The position numbers and the translations under genes are program-made. Shown one piece after another: positions 32,988 through 41,778 of a stretch of DNA of 50,439 nt (the first letter of the stretch is position 1; each line of letters starts with the position of its first letter). This stretch comes from Deltaproteobacteria bacterium. GTDB taxonomy: Bacteria > Desulfobacterota > Desulfobulbia > Desulfobulbales > Desulfurivibrionaceae. The stretch covers positions 1 through 50,439 of the forward strand of contig JAJZRF010000016.1 of NCBI GenBank assembly GCA_021847425.1, read 5' to 3'. The notes beneath the pieces were generated by a model. That model had not been told where the DNA came from and did no database searches. It saw only the letters and a list, made by a program, of their open reading frames with translations.

Positions 32988-35522
32988 TCATGCGCCATGG
33001 AGCGGCAGAATAATGGTAAAGGCAGCGCCCTTCCCCGGCTTGCTTTGAACATAAATCTCCCCGCCATGGTCACGGATAATCCCATAACTTAAAGACAGGC
33101 CGAGACCGGTGCCGTCCTTTGGCCCCTTGGTGGTGAAAAACGGCTCAAAAATCTTGTCCTGAATCTCCGTGGCAACGCCAGGACCAGTATCACGGACAAC
33201 AATTTTCACCTGGCCCTTGTTCGGCTGGCAGTGCGATTCAATGACAATCTCCCCCTTTTCGCCAATGGCCTGGGCAGCGTTGATAACAAGGTTCATGAAA
33301 ACCTGCTTCATTTTTTCCGCATCAATCTCAAAAAGCGGAATGTTGGGGTCCAGATTCTGCGTCACGGTTATCCCCTGTTTGGCAAGCTGGCTGGAGACCA
33401 TGGATATCACCTGTTTGATGGCTGCATTCAGGGAGCCAGGGGCCCGCGTTGTCTGTTGATTTCGCGCGAAACTCAACAGGTCGTGGACAATGCGCTGGCA
33501 GTTTTTCGCATGTTTTTCAATGACGCTCAAGTCTTCGATTTTGTCCGGCAGGTCGACAAAATCCTCTTTCAGCAACTCGGTATAGCAAAGAATAATCCCG
33601 AGGGGGTTATTGATTTCATGGGCGACTCCGGCAGCCAGCTGCCCAAGGGCGACAAGCTTTTCCGCCTGCTGCATACGGTGTTCCACCTGTTTCTGCTGGG
33701 TAACGTCCTTGGCGTAACAGACAATGTTTTTCAGCTCGCCGTGATCATCAAAAGCCGGGTAGAAATGGGTCTCGAAAATCTGGCCGTTGGGAAGCCGGCT
33801 GAAATCGGAAACCGGTTCCCGCAGCTTGATCTGGGAAATATGGCTGAACAGCAGGAAAGGAACCGGTTGCATGGCGGCCAGCTCATCGGTATGACGATTG
33901 AGAACGGTATCCGGGCTGAAATCATATCTGGCCAGAAAAGCCTTGTTCACCATGCGGAGAACTCCATCCGGAGAAACAAGCACGACAAGGTCGGCGATCG
34001 CATCAAAAACCGACTGGAGAAGTTCCTTGCTCTGCATGAGGCTTGTCATGTTCTGCAAGCTTTCCATGGTCACGCCAACCTGACGGCCAATGGAGAGAAG
34101 AAGCTCCCGATGCCTGGGGTCGATCTCGCCGACATCATACCCCGTGAAGGTCATGATCCCGAGAATCCGGTTCCGGCAGCAAAGCGGGATGTTAAGGCAT
34201 TTCCCCCTGACAGGATCGGAGGTGGTGAAAAAATTCAGTTCCCCGCAGCCCGTCTCGCAGATCGTCGAGGATGCGGGAGCATTGCCTTCCTTCTCCGAAA
34301 AAATCTGATGGGAAATCACCTCGCAGGAGAGGGATTCGGCAAGGTCCGGAGCGTTATCCTGGCACTGCAGGGAAAGCCCCTGGTGATCCGGGCGGAACAG
34401 GTAAATTCCCGCGCCCTTTGCCGGGATCACCTCCAGGGTTTGCCGTAAGACCTTGGGAAGAATACTGCGGAGATCCACCGACTGGGTGATGAGTTCGGCG
34501 ATGATGTTCAAGGTCCGGAGTTCGCGGTTCCGTTCCTGCATCTGCCGGTGCAGTTGCTCCTGGGACTCTTGCAGCGCCTTGGTCCTTTCCTCGACCTTTC
34601 CCTCAAGATTTTCGGCATAATCGGTGAGTTGCCGCCGGTTTTCCTTCAAGTGCTGGGCAATGAGGATTGCAGTCGCATTCAACTCACCGATTTCATCCAT
34701 GCTCTTGGTTTGCTGGTAGAGCTGTTCGCCTTTTTGGTCGGTGAGATTCAAGCGAAAGATATCAAGCAGGGTGCGGATGTTCTGAATGATGAGTTTGTTG
34801 AAGAAAAAAGCAATGATGGCGTACAGAAAGAAAAAGGACACGAAAATAGTGATAAAAACGGAAACAGCAAATTTACTGATGCGGCGCAACCCTTCTTCAA
34901 CACGGATTCCCACACTGACCACGCTGTCAATATGATTTGTCTTCTTATGAAACCCTCTTGTCTTGCCATATAATGCAAGGATATTTACCGGGGCAGCCTC
35001 CGGTTTTCCATGACAATGCAGACAGGATTCATCGTAGCGGACCGGACTGAATCTCACATAATAATGTTCTCGGCCAACCAGCCTGATTCCTTCCCAGGAT
35101 TCGGCATGGGGATGATCATTGAAATATTGGATCATCTCCAGTTCCCGCTGGTTTGCCTCGAATTTCGGGTTTTTGGCATTTATGGCAACCCGACGATAGG
35201 CAATATTGGGCATACCTTCCTTGAGTTTTTCCATGATAACCCGGCTCACGTAGGATGCGGACATGGCCTCGATGATAAAATTATCCCGGCCAACCAGGCC
35301 ATACATCCGCGGCCGTAAAATATCCTGAACATAGGCGCGATTGGCGTCTACCGCGGCCATGACAAGTTCGGTCCAGCGGAAGGCTTCTTCCTGCAGACGA
35401 TTTTTCTGATAGAGATAGATCGTGGTGGACCACAGAAGACAGAAGAAAAAAAGAACCCCCGCGAGGCCCATCAGGAATTTACCCTGTACGCCCGGCGGTT
35501 TGATTTTGAAGAACCGCTCCAT
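32988..35522 (-). CDS. heme-c-binding (DUF3365/Tll0287-like) sensor histidine kinase, 844 aa
   Basis: A transmembrane helix (about 15-37), then a periplasmic Tll0287-like domain with the c-type heme motif CLHCH (Cys167, Cys170, His171 with start at 35522) and a second helix (about 219-241). HAMP-like and coiled-coil segments, a GAF-like region and a PAS domain (SVFDAIADLVVLVSPDGV) lead to HisKA (LAAGVAHEINNPLGIIL) and HATPase (DTGPGV, GTGLGLSLSYGI). The start at 35522 has AAAGGA six bases upstream; ATG 35540 is an alternative. Related domains sense redox state or small gases through heme; the signal here is unknown. The stop lies 26 bases before the cognate regulator start. Confidence 0.9.
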   Translation of the reverse strand: MERFFKIKPPGVQGKFLMGLAGVLFFFCLLWSTTIYLYQKNRLQEEAFRWTELVMAAVDANRAYVQDILRPRMYGLVGRDNFIIEAMSASYVSRVIMEKLKEGMPNIAYRRVAINAKNPKFEANQRELEMIQYFNDHPHAESWEGIRLVGREHYYVRFSPVRYDESCLHCHGKPEAAPVNILALYGKTRGFHKKTNHIDSVVSVGIRVEEGLRRISKFAVSVFITIFVSFFFLYAIIAFFFNKLIIQNIRTLLDIFRLNLTDQKGEQLYQQTKSMDEIGELNATAILIAQHLKENRRQLTDYAENLEGKVEERTKALQESQEQLHRQMQERNRELRTLNIIAELITQSVDLRSILPKVLRQTLEVIPAKGAGIYLFRPDHQGLSLQCQDNAPDLAESLSCEVISHQIFSEKEGNAPASSTICETGCGELNFFTTSDPVRGKCLNIPLCCRNRILGIMTFTGYDVGEIDPRHRELLLSIGRQVGVTMESLQNMTSLMQSKELLQSVFDAIADLVVLVSPDGVLRMVNKAFLARYDFSPDTVLNRHTDELAAMQPVPFLLFSHISQIKLREPVSDFSRLPNGQIFETHFYPAFDDHGELKNIVCYAKDVTQQKQVEHRMQQAEKLVALGQLAAGVAHEINNPLGIILCYTELLKEDFVDLPDKIEDLSVIEKHAKNCQRIVHDLLSFARNQQTTRAPGSLNAAIKQVISMVSSQLAKQGITVTQNLDPNIPLFEIDAEKMKQVFMNLVINAAQAIGEKGEIVIESHCQPNKGQVKIVVRDTGPGVATEIQDKIFEPFFTTKGPKDGTGLGLSLSYGIIRDHGGEIYVQSKPGKGAAFTIILPLHGA

Positions 35523-35890
35523 GGAAGATCCTTTACCCATTACTATTTTCACTCTTTTTTGCAGGTCGCGGGAAAAATTCAAAAATCCTTTTTCAAGGAG
35601 TACTTCATATAATCATACAGCCATTCCAGGTGTCAACTAAAGATGCCAGTGAATACCTATGGATACACATACTGCCCAGCTTTTGCTTCCCATCTGAAAA
35701 GTCCACCAAGCATTGCATGCACAACTACTTGTTTTTTCTATATTATTCTTCTGTGTTGGTTTTTTGTTTCAGATGGCACTTTTTTTGCTTCAGGACATAA
35801 CCATGCTCGTTGGAAGACGAGTCATTTTGCGTCTGCGGACCCGTTACAAGTATTTTTTTGTAACACACTCAACAAAAAAGGAGGAAGAGC
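35523..35890. other. divergent intergenic region between the kinase and the YeiH-type gene
   Basis: 368 bases without a convincing gene, A/T-rich, with several T-tracts (35728-35780). It must hold the promoter of the minus-strand kinase operon and that of the plus-strand transporter. The dyad at 35843-35864 is its only striking structure. Confidence 0.5.
35843..35864. promoter_or_regulatory. inverted repeat GTTACAA-N8-TTGTAAC
   Basis: Perfect 7-bp arms separated by 8 bases, ending 26 bases before the transporter ATG. It looks like an operator for a dimeric regulator (CRP/FNR- or TetR/GntR-type geometry), likely controlling the transporter; a weak terminator for the opposite strand is the alternative. 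Confidence 0.45.
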
Positions 35891-37264
35891 ATGGCTGAGA
35901 TTGAGGCGAAAAAGGCAAAGCCAATGGGTTGGACGGAATTGTATCTGAAGGAGGACTGGTGGGCCATCTATCTGGGGCTCGGCATCACTTTTCTTGCCGT
36001 GATCGCGTTCATGAATGGTTCGCCGATGCTTAAATCGCTGGCCATCAATCCCGGTGGACTTAAATGGACTTCGCTCGACCAGTTGTTTGCCCACTTCGCG
36101 AACAACTACCATTTGTATGCGGTGCAGTTTATCGCCTGGCTCGTGATATTGGGAATCTCGACGAGAATCATGGGCATCAAAACCTCGGAGTTCATTGGCG
36201 CGTTCGTGATTCTCTATTTGCTGTCAATGGTTTCGTTTTCCATCGGTGGTTGGGCGAGCGCGGGAAATTACATGTTGGAACCGCCCTTTGTGGCGCTTCT
36301 GATAGGGCTTGCAATAGCGAACGTTGTGCCTTTCCCCAAATGGATGGATTCGGGATTCAGGGTGGAATACTACATCAAGACAGGCATCGTGCTCCTTGGT
36401 GCAACATTCCCCCTCAGGCTGGTGCTGTCAGCTGGCCCTGTTGCCCTTTTTGAGGCAACCGTAATATCCCTGACGACATGCTTGACGATCTACTTTGCGG
36501 CAACAAAGCTCTTTGGCCTCGACAAACGGCTGGCAGCGGTCATCGGCACCGGAGGCGCCGTTTGCGGCGTGTCCGGCTCCATGGCCATTGCCAGCGCCGT
36601 GGGAGCGAAGAAGGAAGATCTTTATACTTCGGTGACCCTCGTGGTCGGCTGGGCCCTGGTCATGATCCTCTTTATTCCGTTTGTCTCAAATATCCTTCAT
36701 CTTCATCCCGGAATTGCCGGAGCATGGGTGGGGACATCCGAGTTCGCCGATGCCGCGGGTTTTGCGGCGGCCAGCTCCTATGGACGCCTGGCTGGCAATG
36801 AGGACGCCGCAATCCAAGGATTTACCCTGATGAAGGTTATCGGCCGGGATATATGGATCGGTATCTGGTCTTTTGTCTTTGCCCTGATCGCCTGCTTTAA
36901 ATGGGAGAAAGAGGCGTGCGGGGTAAGGCCACCCGCCATGGAAATCTGGTGGAGATTTCCGAAATTCGTCTTGGGATTTTTTGTGGCGTCGCTGATCATG
37001 ACGAGCCTCGTTGCGGGCTATTCGCCAGCGGATTTCAAAGCCCTTGTAAAACCGGGACTCTTTGGGCCTATCGCAGGGATTCGCACCTGGGCTTTTATTT
37101 TCTGTTTTCTGAGCATCGGGCTTACGACGCGCTTCAAAGAACTTAAGTCCGCGGGCTGGAAACCTTTCTTCGCGTTCACCATAGGCGTCGCGGTGAACGT
37201 AACGCTCGGTTTCATCCTGTCTGCTTATGTGTTCGGCGATTACTGGAGTAAGCTGGGCCAGTAG
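35891..37264 (+). CDS. YeiH-family putative sulfate exporter, 457 aa
   Basis: Integral membrane protein with about eleven hydrophobic helices spanning residues 25-450. The motifs VLLGATFPLRLVLSAGPVAL and GTGGAVCGVSGSMAIASAVG are signatures of the YeiH/UPF0324 family, often annotated as putative sulfate exporter (PSE), and of TauZ-like sulfonate catabolism loci. Biochemical evidence for that substrate is thin. A very strong AAAGGAGGAAGAGC leader precedes the ATG. It is separate from its neighbours, with the dyad upstream. In a sulfate-reducer-like host a sulfur oxyanion role is attractive but inferential. Confidence 0.85.
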   Translation: MAEIEAKKAKPMGWTELYLKEDWWAIYLGLGITFLAVIAFMNGSPMLKSLAINPGGLKWTSLDQLFAHFANNYHLYAVQFIAWLVILGISTRIMGIKTSEFIGAFVILYLLSMVSFSIGGWASAGNYMLEPPFVALLIGLAIANVVPFPKWMDSGFRVEYYIKTGIVLLGATFPLRLVLSAGPVALFEATVISLTTCLTIYFAATKLFGLDKRLAAVIGTGGAVCGVSGSMAIASAVGAKKEDLYTSVTLVVGWALVMILFIPFVSNILHLHPGIAGAWVGTSEFADAAGFAAASSYGRLAGNEDAAIQGFTLMKVIGRDIWIGIWSFVFALIACFKWEKEACGVRPPAMEIWWRFPKFVLGFFVASLIMTSLVAGYSPADFKALVKPGLFGPIAGIRTWAFIFCFLSIGLTTRFKELKSAGWKPFFAFTIGVAVNVTLGFILSAYVFGDYWSKLGQ

Positions 37265-37302
37265 AATGTCTGTCTGGGCAGACGAATATGCAGGAGGAGC
37301 AC

Positions 37303-37506
37303 ATGGAAGATAAATGCGTGGATTGTAAATATTTTGACAACCGCTCCGCGTTGATCGAAAGCACGTTCCCTGGGCTGAATTCTCTCAGCTCCGCTTACGG
37401 TTCGGTCTGGGCCGAGTCCGGCATCTGCAGCCTCAACGAACTGTTTCTTTCTCCGTGGAGGCGGTGTAAGGATTTTAAACATATTGATTTGGACGCCTTG
37501 CCATAG
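37303..37506 (+). CDS. small Cys-containing protein (CxxC), 67 aa
   Basis: Start at 37303 behind AGGAGGAGCAC. Four cysteines at 5, 8 (CVDC), 42 and 55 could bind zinc or an iron-sulfur cluster. The phrases CVDCKYFDNRSALIE and SPWRRCKDF resemble uncharacterised small deltaproteobacterial proteins; I do not recognise a named family. It follows the transporter by 38 bases and may be cotranscribed. A strong terminator follows. Confidence 0.65.
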   Translation: MEDKCVDCKYFDNRSALIESTFPGLNSLSSAYGSVWAESGICSLNELFLSPWRRCKDFKHIDLDALP

Positions 37507-37535
37507 GAAGGCGCCCATCGTGGACCCAAATCGAA

Positions 37536-37571
37536 AAAGGATGGCGTCTCCGCAAGGGGACGCCATCCTTT
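37536..37571. terminator. strong bidirectional terminator
   Basis: A perfect 13-bp stem, AAAGGATGGCGTC with GACGCCATCCTTT, around a 10-base loop. A and T runs on both sides make it work for both the + strand small-protein gene and the convergent - strand gene ending at 37631. Confidence 0.85.
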
Positions 37572-37630
37572 CGTTGCAGTTCAATTGCCTTCGCCTCAAC
37601 TCCCCGGGATCGCGCTGGTCTTTTTTCCCA

Positions 37631-38203
37631 TCAATGCTCTCCGCCGGAACGGGGTTTCCCAACCACGCGCACACTGGTTGCCTGGGGGCCAGCGTTCCCC
37701 TGCTCCTCGACAAATCTCACCTCGTCGCCGAGCACAAGATCGGCAAACTCCGCATTGAGAAGACTGTTGCGGTGGAAGTAAATATCGTCTCCGGAAGCGG
37801 TGACGATCCGACCGTAATCCTCATAGGGATAGAGCTCGCTGATTTTACCTTGGGGTATTTCCTCATGGGCTTTCACTTCGCCTTTTTGCCGGCTGACAAA
37901 ATCCCGCAGTTTGCGCTGGGCCGTATCAAAGACATCCCGCACCACCACATGCGCATCATGGTAAGACTTGTGCAGATCAGGCTCCCGATTGATCACGATG
38001 GTCTCCTTGGGCAGGGTGATATCGATACTGGCATGGAAGAGACCACCTTTGCGCTGATGCTTGGGGGGCGCTTCAACCACGACCCGGCAACCGACCATGT
38101 TTTCACAGATGCTGTCCAGCTTTGCCGCTCTCTCACGGATATAGGACTCCAATGGCTCGGAGGCCTCCATGTTGCGAAAGGTAATCTGCAACGGTATCTG
38201 CAT
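37631..38203 (-). CDS. ribosome hibernation factor (S30AE) fused to a cold-shock domain, 190 aa
   Basis: Start at 38203 has GGAGG seven bases upstream; a longer frame upstream is spurious. Residues about 1-105 are an S30AE/HPF (RaiA-like) domain (MQIPLQITFRNMEASEPLES, then basic helix SYHDAHVVVRDVFDTAQRKL) that binds the ribosomal decoding centre and blocks translation in stationary or stressed cells. Residues about 125-190 are a cold-shock domain with RNP-like strands YGRIV and DIYFHRNS, binding single-stranded RNA. The C-terminal half of long HPF that makes 100S dimers is replaced by this RNA-binding domain. A DksA/TraR-type gene lies next upstream on the same strand. Confidence 0.88.
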   Translation of the reverse strand: MQIPLQITFRNMEASEPLESYIRERAAKLDSICENMVGCRVVVEAPPKHQRKGGLFHASIDITLPKETIVINREPDLHKSYHDAHVVVRDVFDTAQRKLRDFVSRQKGEVKAHEEIPQGKISELYPYEDYGRIVTASGDDIYFHRNSLLNAEFADLVLGDEVRFVEEQGNAGPQATSVRVVGKPRSGGEH

Positions 38204-38297
38204 AGTCACACCTCCATGAAGGATATTTTTGTTTTTAAAAAACTTTTGCGCCCGGACAAAGCGGGATATAAAATTTTCAAAAAACTCCCTGTTGCTC

Positions 38298-38666
38298 TCA
38301 GGGGAAAGCGGGAGGTATTCTCTCTTTTTCCTCAGCCTTGGCGCTACAGGCAAGACAGAAACGGGTGGCGGGCAGAACCTGCAGCCGCGGCAGAGGAATC
38401 TGCTTGGAGCACCCCTCGCATTTTCCGTACTGCAGGGAGCCGATTTTCTCCAAAGCATGATCGATTGCTTCGATCTCCTCCTTTTCCCGCTCATCAAGCT
38501 GGGCATACAGCTCGGAAAGATCAGCCTTTTGCGCCTCCTCCTCAAACTCGCTATCCTTCTCCGCCAGATACTGCCAGCCATCGTCGAGATGCTGCAGGCA
38601 CTGCAGGATATCCTGACGCATGGAGATGAGTTTTTCTTTCAGCAGATCAATTTCCTTTGCAGGCAT
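38298..38666 (-). CDS. DksA/TraR-family zinc-finger protein, 122 aa
   Basis: Coiled-coil N-terminus (about 1-75) followed by a C4-type zinc finger CEGC...CLAC near residues 85-110. DksA binds RNA polymerase with ppGpp and adjusts rRNA and amino-acid gene transcription; TraR- and YocK-like relatives share the fold. The acidic coiled-coil tip phrase SELYAQLDEREKEEIEAI lacks a clear DxxDxA tip, so it may be a DksA-like paralogue rather than DksA itself. Start at 38666 behind GGGGGTGG. It is next to the hibernation-type gene on the same strand, hinting at a shared stress programme. Confidence 0.8.
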   Translation of the reverse strand: MPAKEIDLLKEKLISMRQDILQCLQHLDDGWQYLAEKDSEFEEEAQKADLSELYAQLDEREKEEIEAIDHALEKIGSLQYGKCEGCSKQIPLPRLQVLPATRFCLACSAKAEEKERIPPAFP

Positions 38667-38873
38667 GGCCACCCCCTTTCTGCATTGTCACCCGACAGAG
38701 ATATGCTCTTTTTTTTAAGTATACAGCCAAGGAGGGGGAACAACTCAAGGGATTTATTTTCTGACCTGAACAAAAGAAATGGCAGGAAGGGAAATGCGAA
38801 CACCGGAAGCGCATCACCATCGCCGGCTGGCTGAGAAGTTGTCCGTAACGTAGAGCTTGAGAACGGAGGGGAA

Positions 38874-40331
38874 TCAGAGACCCAGCAGGAAAAGCTCCCC
38901 CATGATCCATTTACCCTTTTCCTTGCGGATGTTGGCGGGCTGAGAGCGGAGGATGCGGAAACCATGCCGGCTGGCTACCGCCTCAATGTATGAAAAGGAG
39001 TGGGCATAGCGCCCGGATTGGCACAGCTGGTAGCCCTGCCCTGCCATCTGCTCGGTGGAAAAAAGGATTCTCCCGTTTTTGGCAAGCCCCTTGGCCAGGG
39101 TGGCAAAAATCCTGTCCAGCTCGCCCACGTAGATCAGGACATCCGCCGCGACAATCAGGTCGAACGGTTCCTGATTCTGCTCAAGAAAGGTTACGATCTC
39201 GGCAACCGCCAATTCATCATACACCCCCTTGGCTGCAGCCGCGTCCACCATCTTCGGGGAAAGATCCACGCCGGCCCGGAAACCGCTTATCTCCTCAAAA
39301 ACCTGCCCGACCAGACCGGTGCCGCAGCCCAGGTCCAGAAGACGCGCAAAACGCTTAGGCCCATCGGGGCCGGCGAGCAGCAGGCTTTTGAGTTCCCACG
39401 GGGTCCGGTATTCCAGATCAACCAGCAGCCGCTCTTCAAAATGACCGGAAAAACTGTCAAACAGCTCGGCAATATAGGAGGACGGGGCAACAATGGTTGT
39501 TTCGCCGGTGAGGGCAGCAAGGATATGCCGGGCCGAAACCGCGTTATGATCCAGCTCAATAAGCTGCCGGTAACAGGCTTTTGCCTCGTCCACCCTGTCC
39601 TGGTCAAGATAGAGGACTCCCAGATTGCCGTAAGCCGCGCCGTATTCAGGACGCAGGGCAACGGCGATCTCCAGGGAGGTAATGGCATCGTCCCTGCATC
39701 CCAACTCCTTGTAGACGAGGGCCAGATTATAATGCACCTCCGCGTCATCCGGAGCGATCTCCATGGCGCAGATATAAGACTGCATGGCCTCTTCCAACCG
39801 TCCCGCCCTTTTGCAGGCCAGACCGAGGTTGAAATGGATATCGGCATCCTGGGGATTCTCTTGCGCGGCCCGATGATACGCCTTGATGGCCTCGCTGGTG
39901 TTGCCTTGGGCAAGATAAGCGGTGCCCAGGTTGTAGGCCGCCTGCCAGTGCGTATTGTCCAGGGCGAGAACCTTCTGGAAATGCTCGGTTGCCATTTGGT
40001 GCTGCCCCAGAGAGTAACGGGTTATGCCGAGTTCGTAGGCGATTGCTGCCTCGCCGGGCAACAAGGCATGGGCTCGATCAAGCCAGAGGGCCGCCTCAGC
40101 CAAGGCTCCCATGGCGCGATGGAGAAGGGCCAGATAGAAACAGGCATCCACATGTTCCGGACACAGGGAGATGGCCTGGAGATACAGGGAGATCGCCGAC
40201 TCTGTCTCTCCCTGCCGGTGCAGGTCAAGACCCCGGTGAAAAAAATCGTCTGCATTGCTGGGGCATGGCCGGCCATCTGCGGCCGCCTGCCCGTCTGTCT
40301 GCACAGGGCGTGAGTCTGTGTTCATCGGCAT
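38874..40331 (-). CDS. TPR-repeat protein with C-terminal SAM methyltransferase domain, ~485 aa
   Basis: The N-terminal half (about 25-270) holds some seven TPR repeats of 34 residues, for example AYNLGTAYLAQGNTSEAIKA and HYNLALVYKELGCRDDAITS. The C-terminal half (about 310-485) is a class I methyltransferase with the SAM loop LLDLGCGTGLVG and an acidic-end motif DLIVAADVLIYVG. TPR domains recognise proteins or peptides, so a protein-modifying methyltransferase is plausible; the target is unknown. Start choice between ATG 40331 and 40325 is open, with no good ribosome binding site. It stands alone between divergently transcribed genes. Confidence 0.85.
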   Translation of the reverse strand: MPMNTDSRPVQTDGQAAADGRPCPSNADDFFHRGLDLHRQGETESAISLYLQAISLCPEHVDACFYLALLHRAMGALAEAALWLDRAHALLPGEAAIAYELGITRYSLGQHQMATEHFQKVLALDNTHWQAAYNLGTAYLAQGNTSEAIKAYHRAAQENPQDADIHFNLGLACKRAGRLEEAMQSYICAMEIAPDDAEVHYNLALVYKELGCRDDAITSLEIAVALRPEYGAAYGNLGVLYLDQDRVDEAKACYRQLIELDHNAVSARHILAALTGETTIVAPSSYIAELFDSFSGHFEERLLVDLEYRTPWELKSLLLAGPDGPKRFARLLDLGCGTGLVGQVFEEISGFRAGVDLSPKMVDAAAAKGVYDELAVAEIVTFLEQNQEPFDLIVAADVLIYVGELDRIFATLAKGLAKNGRILFSTEQMAGQGYQLCQSGRYAHSFSYIEAVASRHGFRILRSQPANIRKEKGKWIMGELFLLGL

Positions 40332-40468
40332 CAAAAAGATGAATTTTAATGATGTACAGCTGTCCAGTTCGAATTATGATGATTTTGTAACGACGGAAAA
40401 ATAACGCAATGGCGCAAAGTCGCAAGTAAAATTGTTCTAAAAAATCAAGCGCCGGGACAAAGACCTCC

Positions 40469-41677
40469 ATGAACCCCCTGCCAAAGCCCACTCTGCAACA
40501 GATCGCCTGGATGCAGGACATTCGCCGCCATCTCCACCGGCATCCGGAGCTTGCCTTTGCGGAATTCGCCACCGCGCGCTTTATTGCCGATAAACTGGGG
40601 GAACTGGGCATCCCCTGCCGGGAGCAGGTGGGCCGGACAGGCATCGTCGCCAGTTTGGGGAACAGAAAAACAGGTGCGTCCTGCGTTGCCCTGCGGGCGG
40701 ACATGGACGCCCTGCCCATCAGCGAACAAACCGGGCTGCCCTTTGCCTCGCAAACTCCGGGGGTTATGCATGCCTGCGGCCATGACGGGCATGTGGCCAT
40801 GCTCCTCGGTGCGGCTGCGCTCCTTAAGGAAAAAGAGGCGGAACTCCCGGGGAAGGGGGTCCTCATCTTTCAGCCCGCCGAGGAAGGCGACGGCGGCGCC
40901 AGGGGCATGATTGCCGAAGGCGCACTGGATGGGGTCGGAGCCATCTTTGCCGGCCACATCGACCGCACTTACGAACTGGGCGAGATTGCCGTGCAACCGG
41001 GGCTTATCTCCGCCTTTACCGATGAATTCTCCATCGAGATCCGCAGCCAGGGCGGCCATGCCGCAAAACCGCACGAAACCGCGGACAGCATCCTGGCGGC
41101 AGGCCAGCTTATCACCAGCATCCAGTCCATCGTCGCCCGCGAGGTCCATCCCTGCTTTCCCGCCGTAATCACCGTAGGCGCCATCCATGGCGGCGAGGCA
41201 GCCAATGTCATCGCTTCCAAGGTGGTTCTTGCCGGCACCATTCGCACCACCAGCCCGGAGACCCGTACCGTCTGCATCGCCAGCCTGCAACGGATGACCA
41301 GGGCCATGGAACAACTGCACCGGGTGGAGACCTCTTTCACCTTGACGGAAGGCTATCCGCCGGTGATCAACAATCCTGCCGCCGCCCGGATTGCCACGGA
41401 GGTGGCCGCCGGAATCGTGGGCCGGGAAAAAGTAAAGGGCCAGCCCCTGCCCAGCCTGGGCGGGGAGGATTTCTCCTTTTTTCTGGAAAAGATTCCGGGC
41501 TGCCTGGTACGCTTCGGCGCAAGACACACCGGGCTTCACGATGCGCCGGCCCACAGCCCCCGCTTCGACTTTGACGAACGGGTGCTGCCCATAGGCGCGA
41601 GGTTTCTGGCAGAAACTGCGCTCAAGGCCCTGGAAGGCATGGAAGAGCTGCGCACTCCGGCGCAAGGCAGGAGATAA
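40469..41677 (+). CDS. M20-family amidohydrolase (IAA/hippurate hydrolase-like), 402 aa
   Basis: Metallo-hydrolase of the M20D group that cleaves N-acyl amino acids or indole-acetyl conjugates. Metal-binding motifs ADMDALP and HACGHDGHVAML are followed by the catalytic segment PAEEGDGGARGM and the dimerisation domain with the strand SIEIRSQGGHAAKPHETAD. Length is the family norm. Soluble, no signal peptide. Substrate is not readable; hippurate, IAA-amino acids or N-acetyl-diaminopimelate-like compounds are all handled by relatives. Confidence 0.88.
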   Translation: MNPLPKPTLQQIAWMQDIRRHLHRHPELAFAEFATARFIADKLGELGIPCREQVGRTGIVASLGNRKTGASCVALRADMDALPISEQTGLPFASQTPGVMHACGHDGHVAMLLGAAALLKEKEAELPGKGVLIFQPAEEGDGGARGMIAEGALDGVGAIFAGHIDRTYELGEIAVQPGLISAFTDEFSIEIRSQGGHAAKPHETADSILAAGQLITSIQSIVAREVHPCFPAVITVGAIHGGEAANVIASKVVLAGTIRTTSPETRTVCIASLQRMTRAMEQLHRVETSFTLTEGYPPVINNPAAARIATEVAAGIVGREKVKGQPLPSLGGEDFSFFLEKIPGCLVRFGARHTGLHDAPAHSPRFDFDERVLPIGARFLAETALKALEGMEELRTPAQGRR

Positions 41678-41778
41678 CCTGCGCGAAGCACAATTTTCCG
41701 GGGGAATTTCCCTGCGATCCGTGGTATACACGGCTTTCTATTTCGCCCTTTCCCCTGCAACCCTCTTTCTGGAAACAC

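Noticed and set aside
37265-37290. GTCTG...CAGAC hairpin after the YeiH-type gene
   Set aside because: The stem is only five base pairs with no U-run; too weak for a terminator, and the small Cys gene follows directly.
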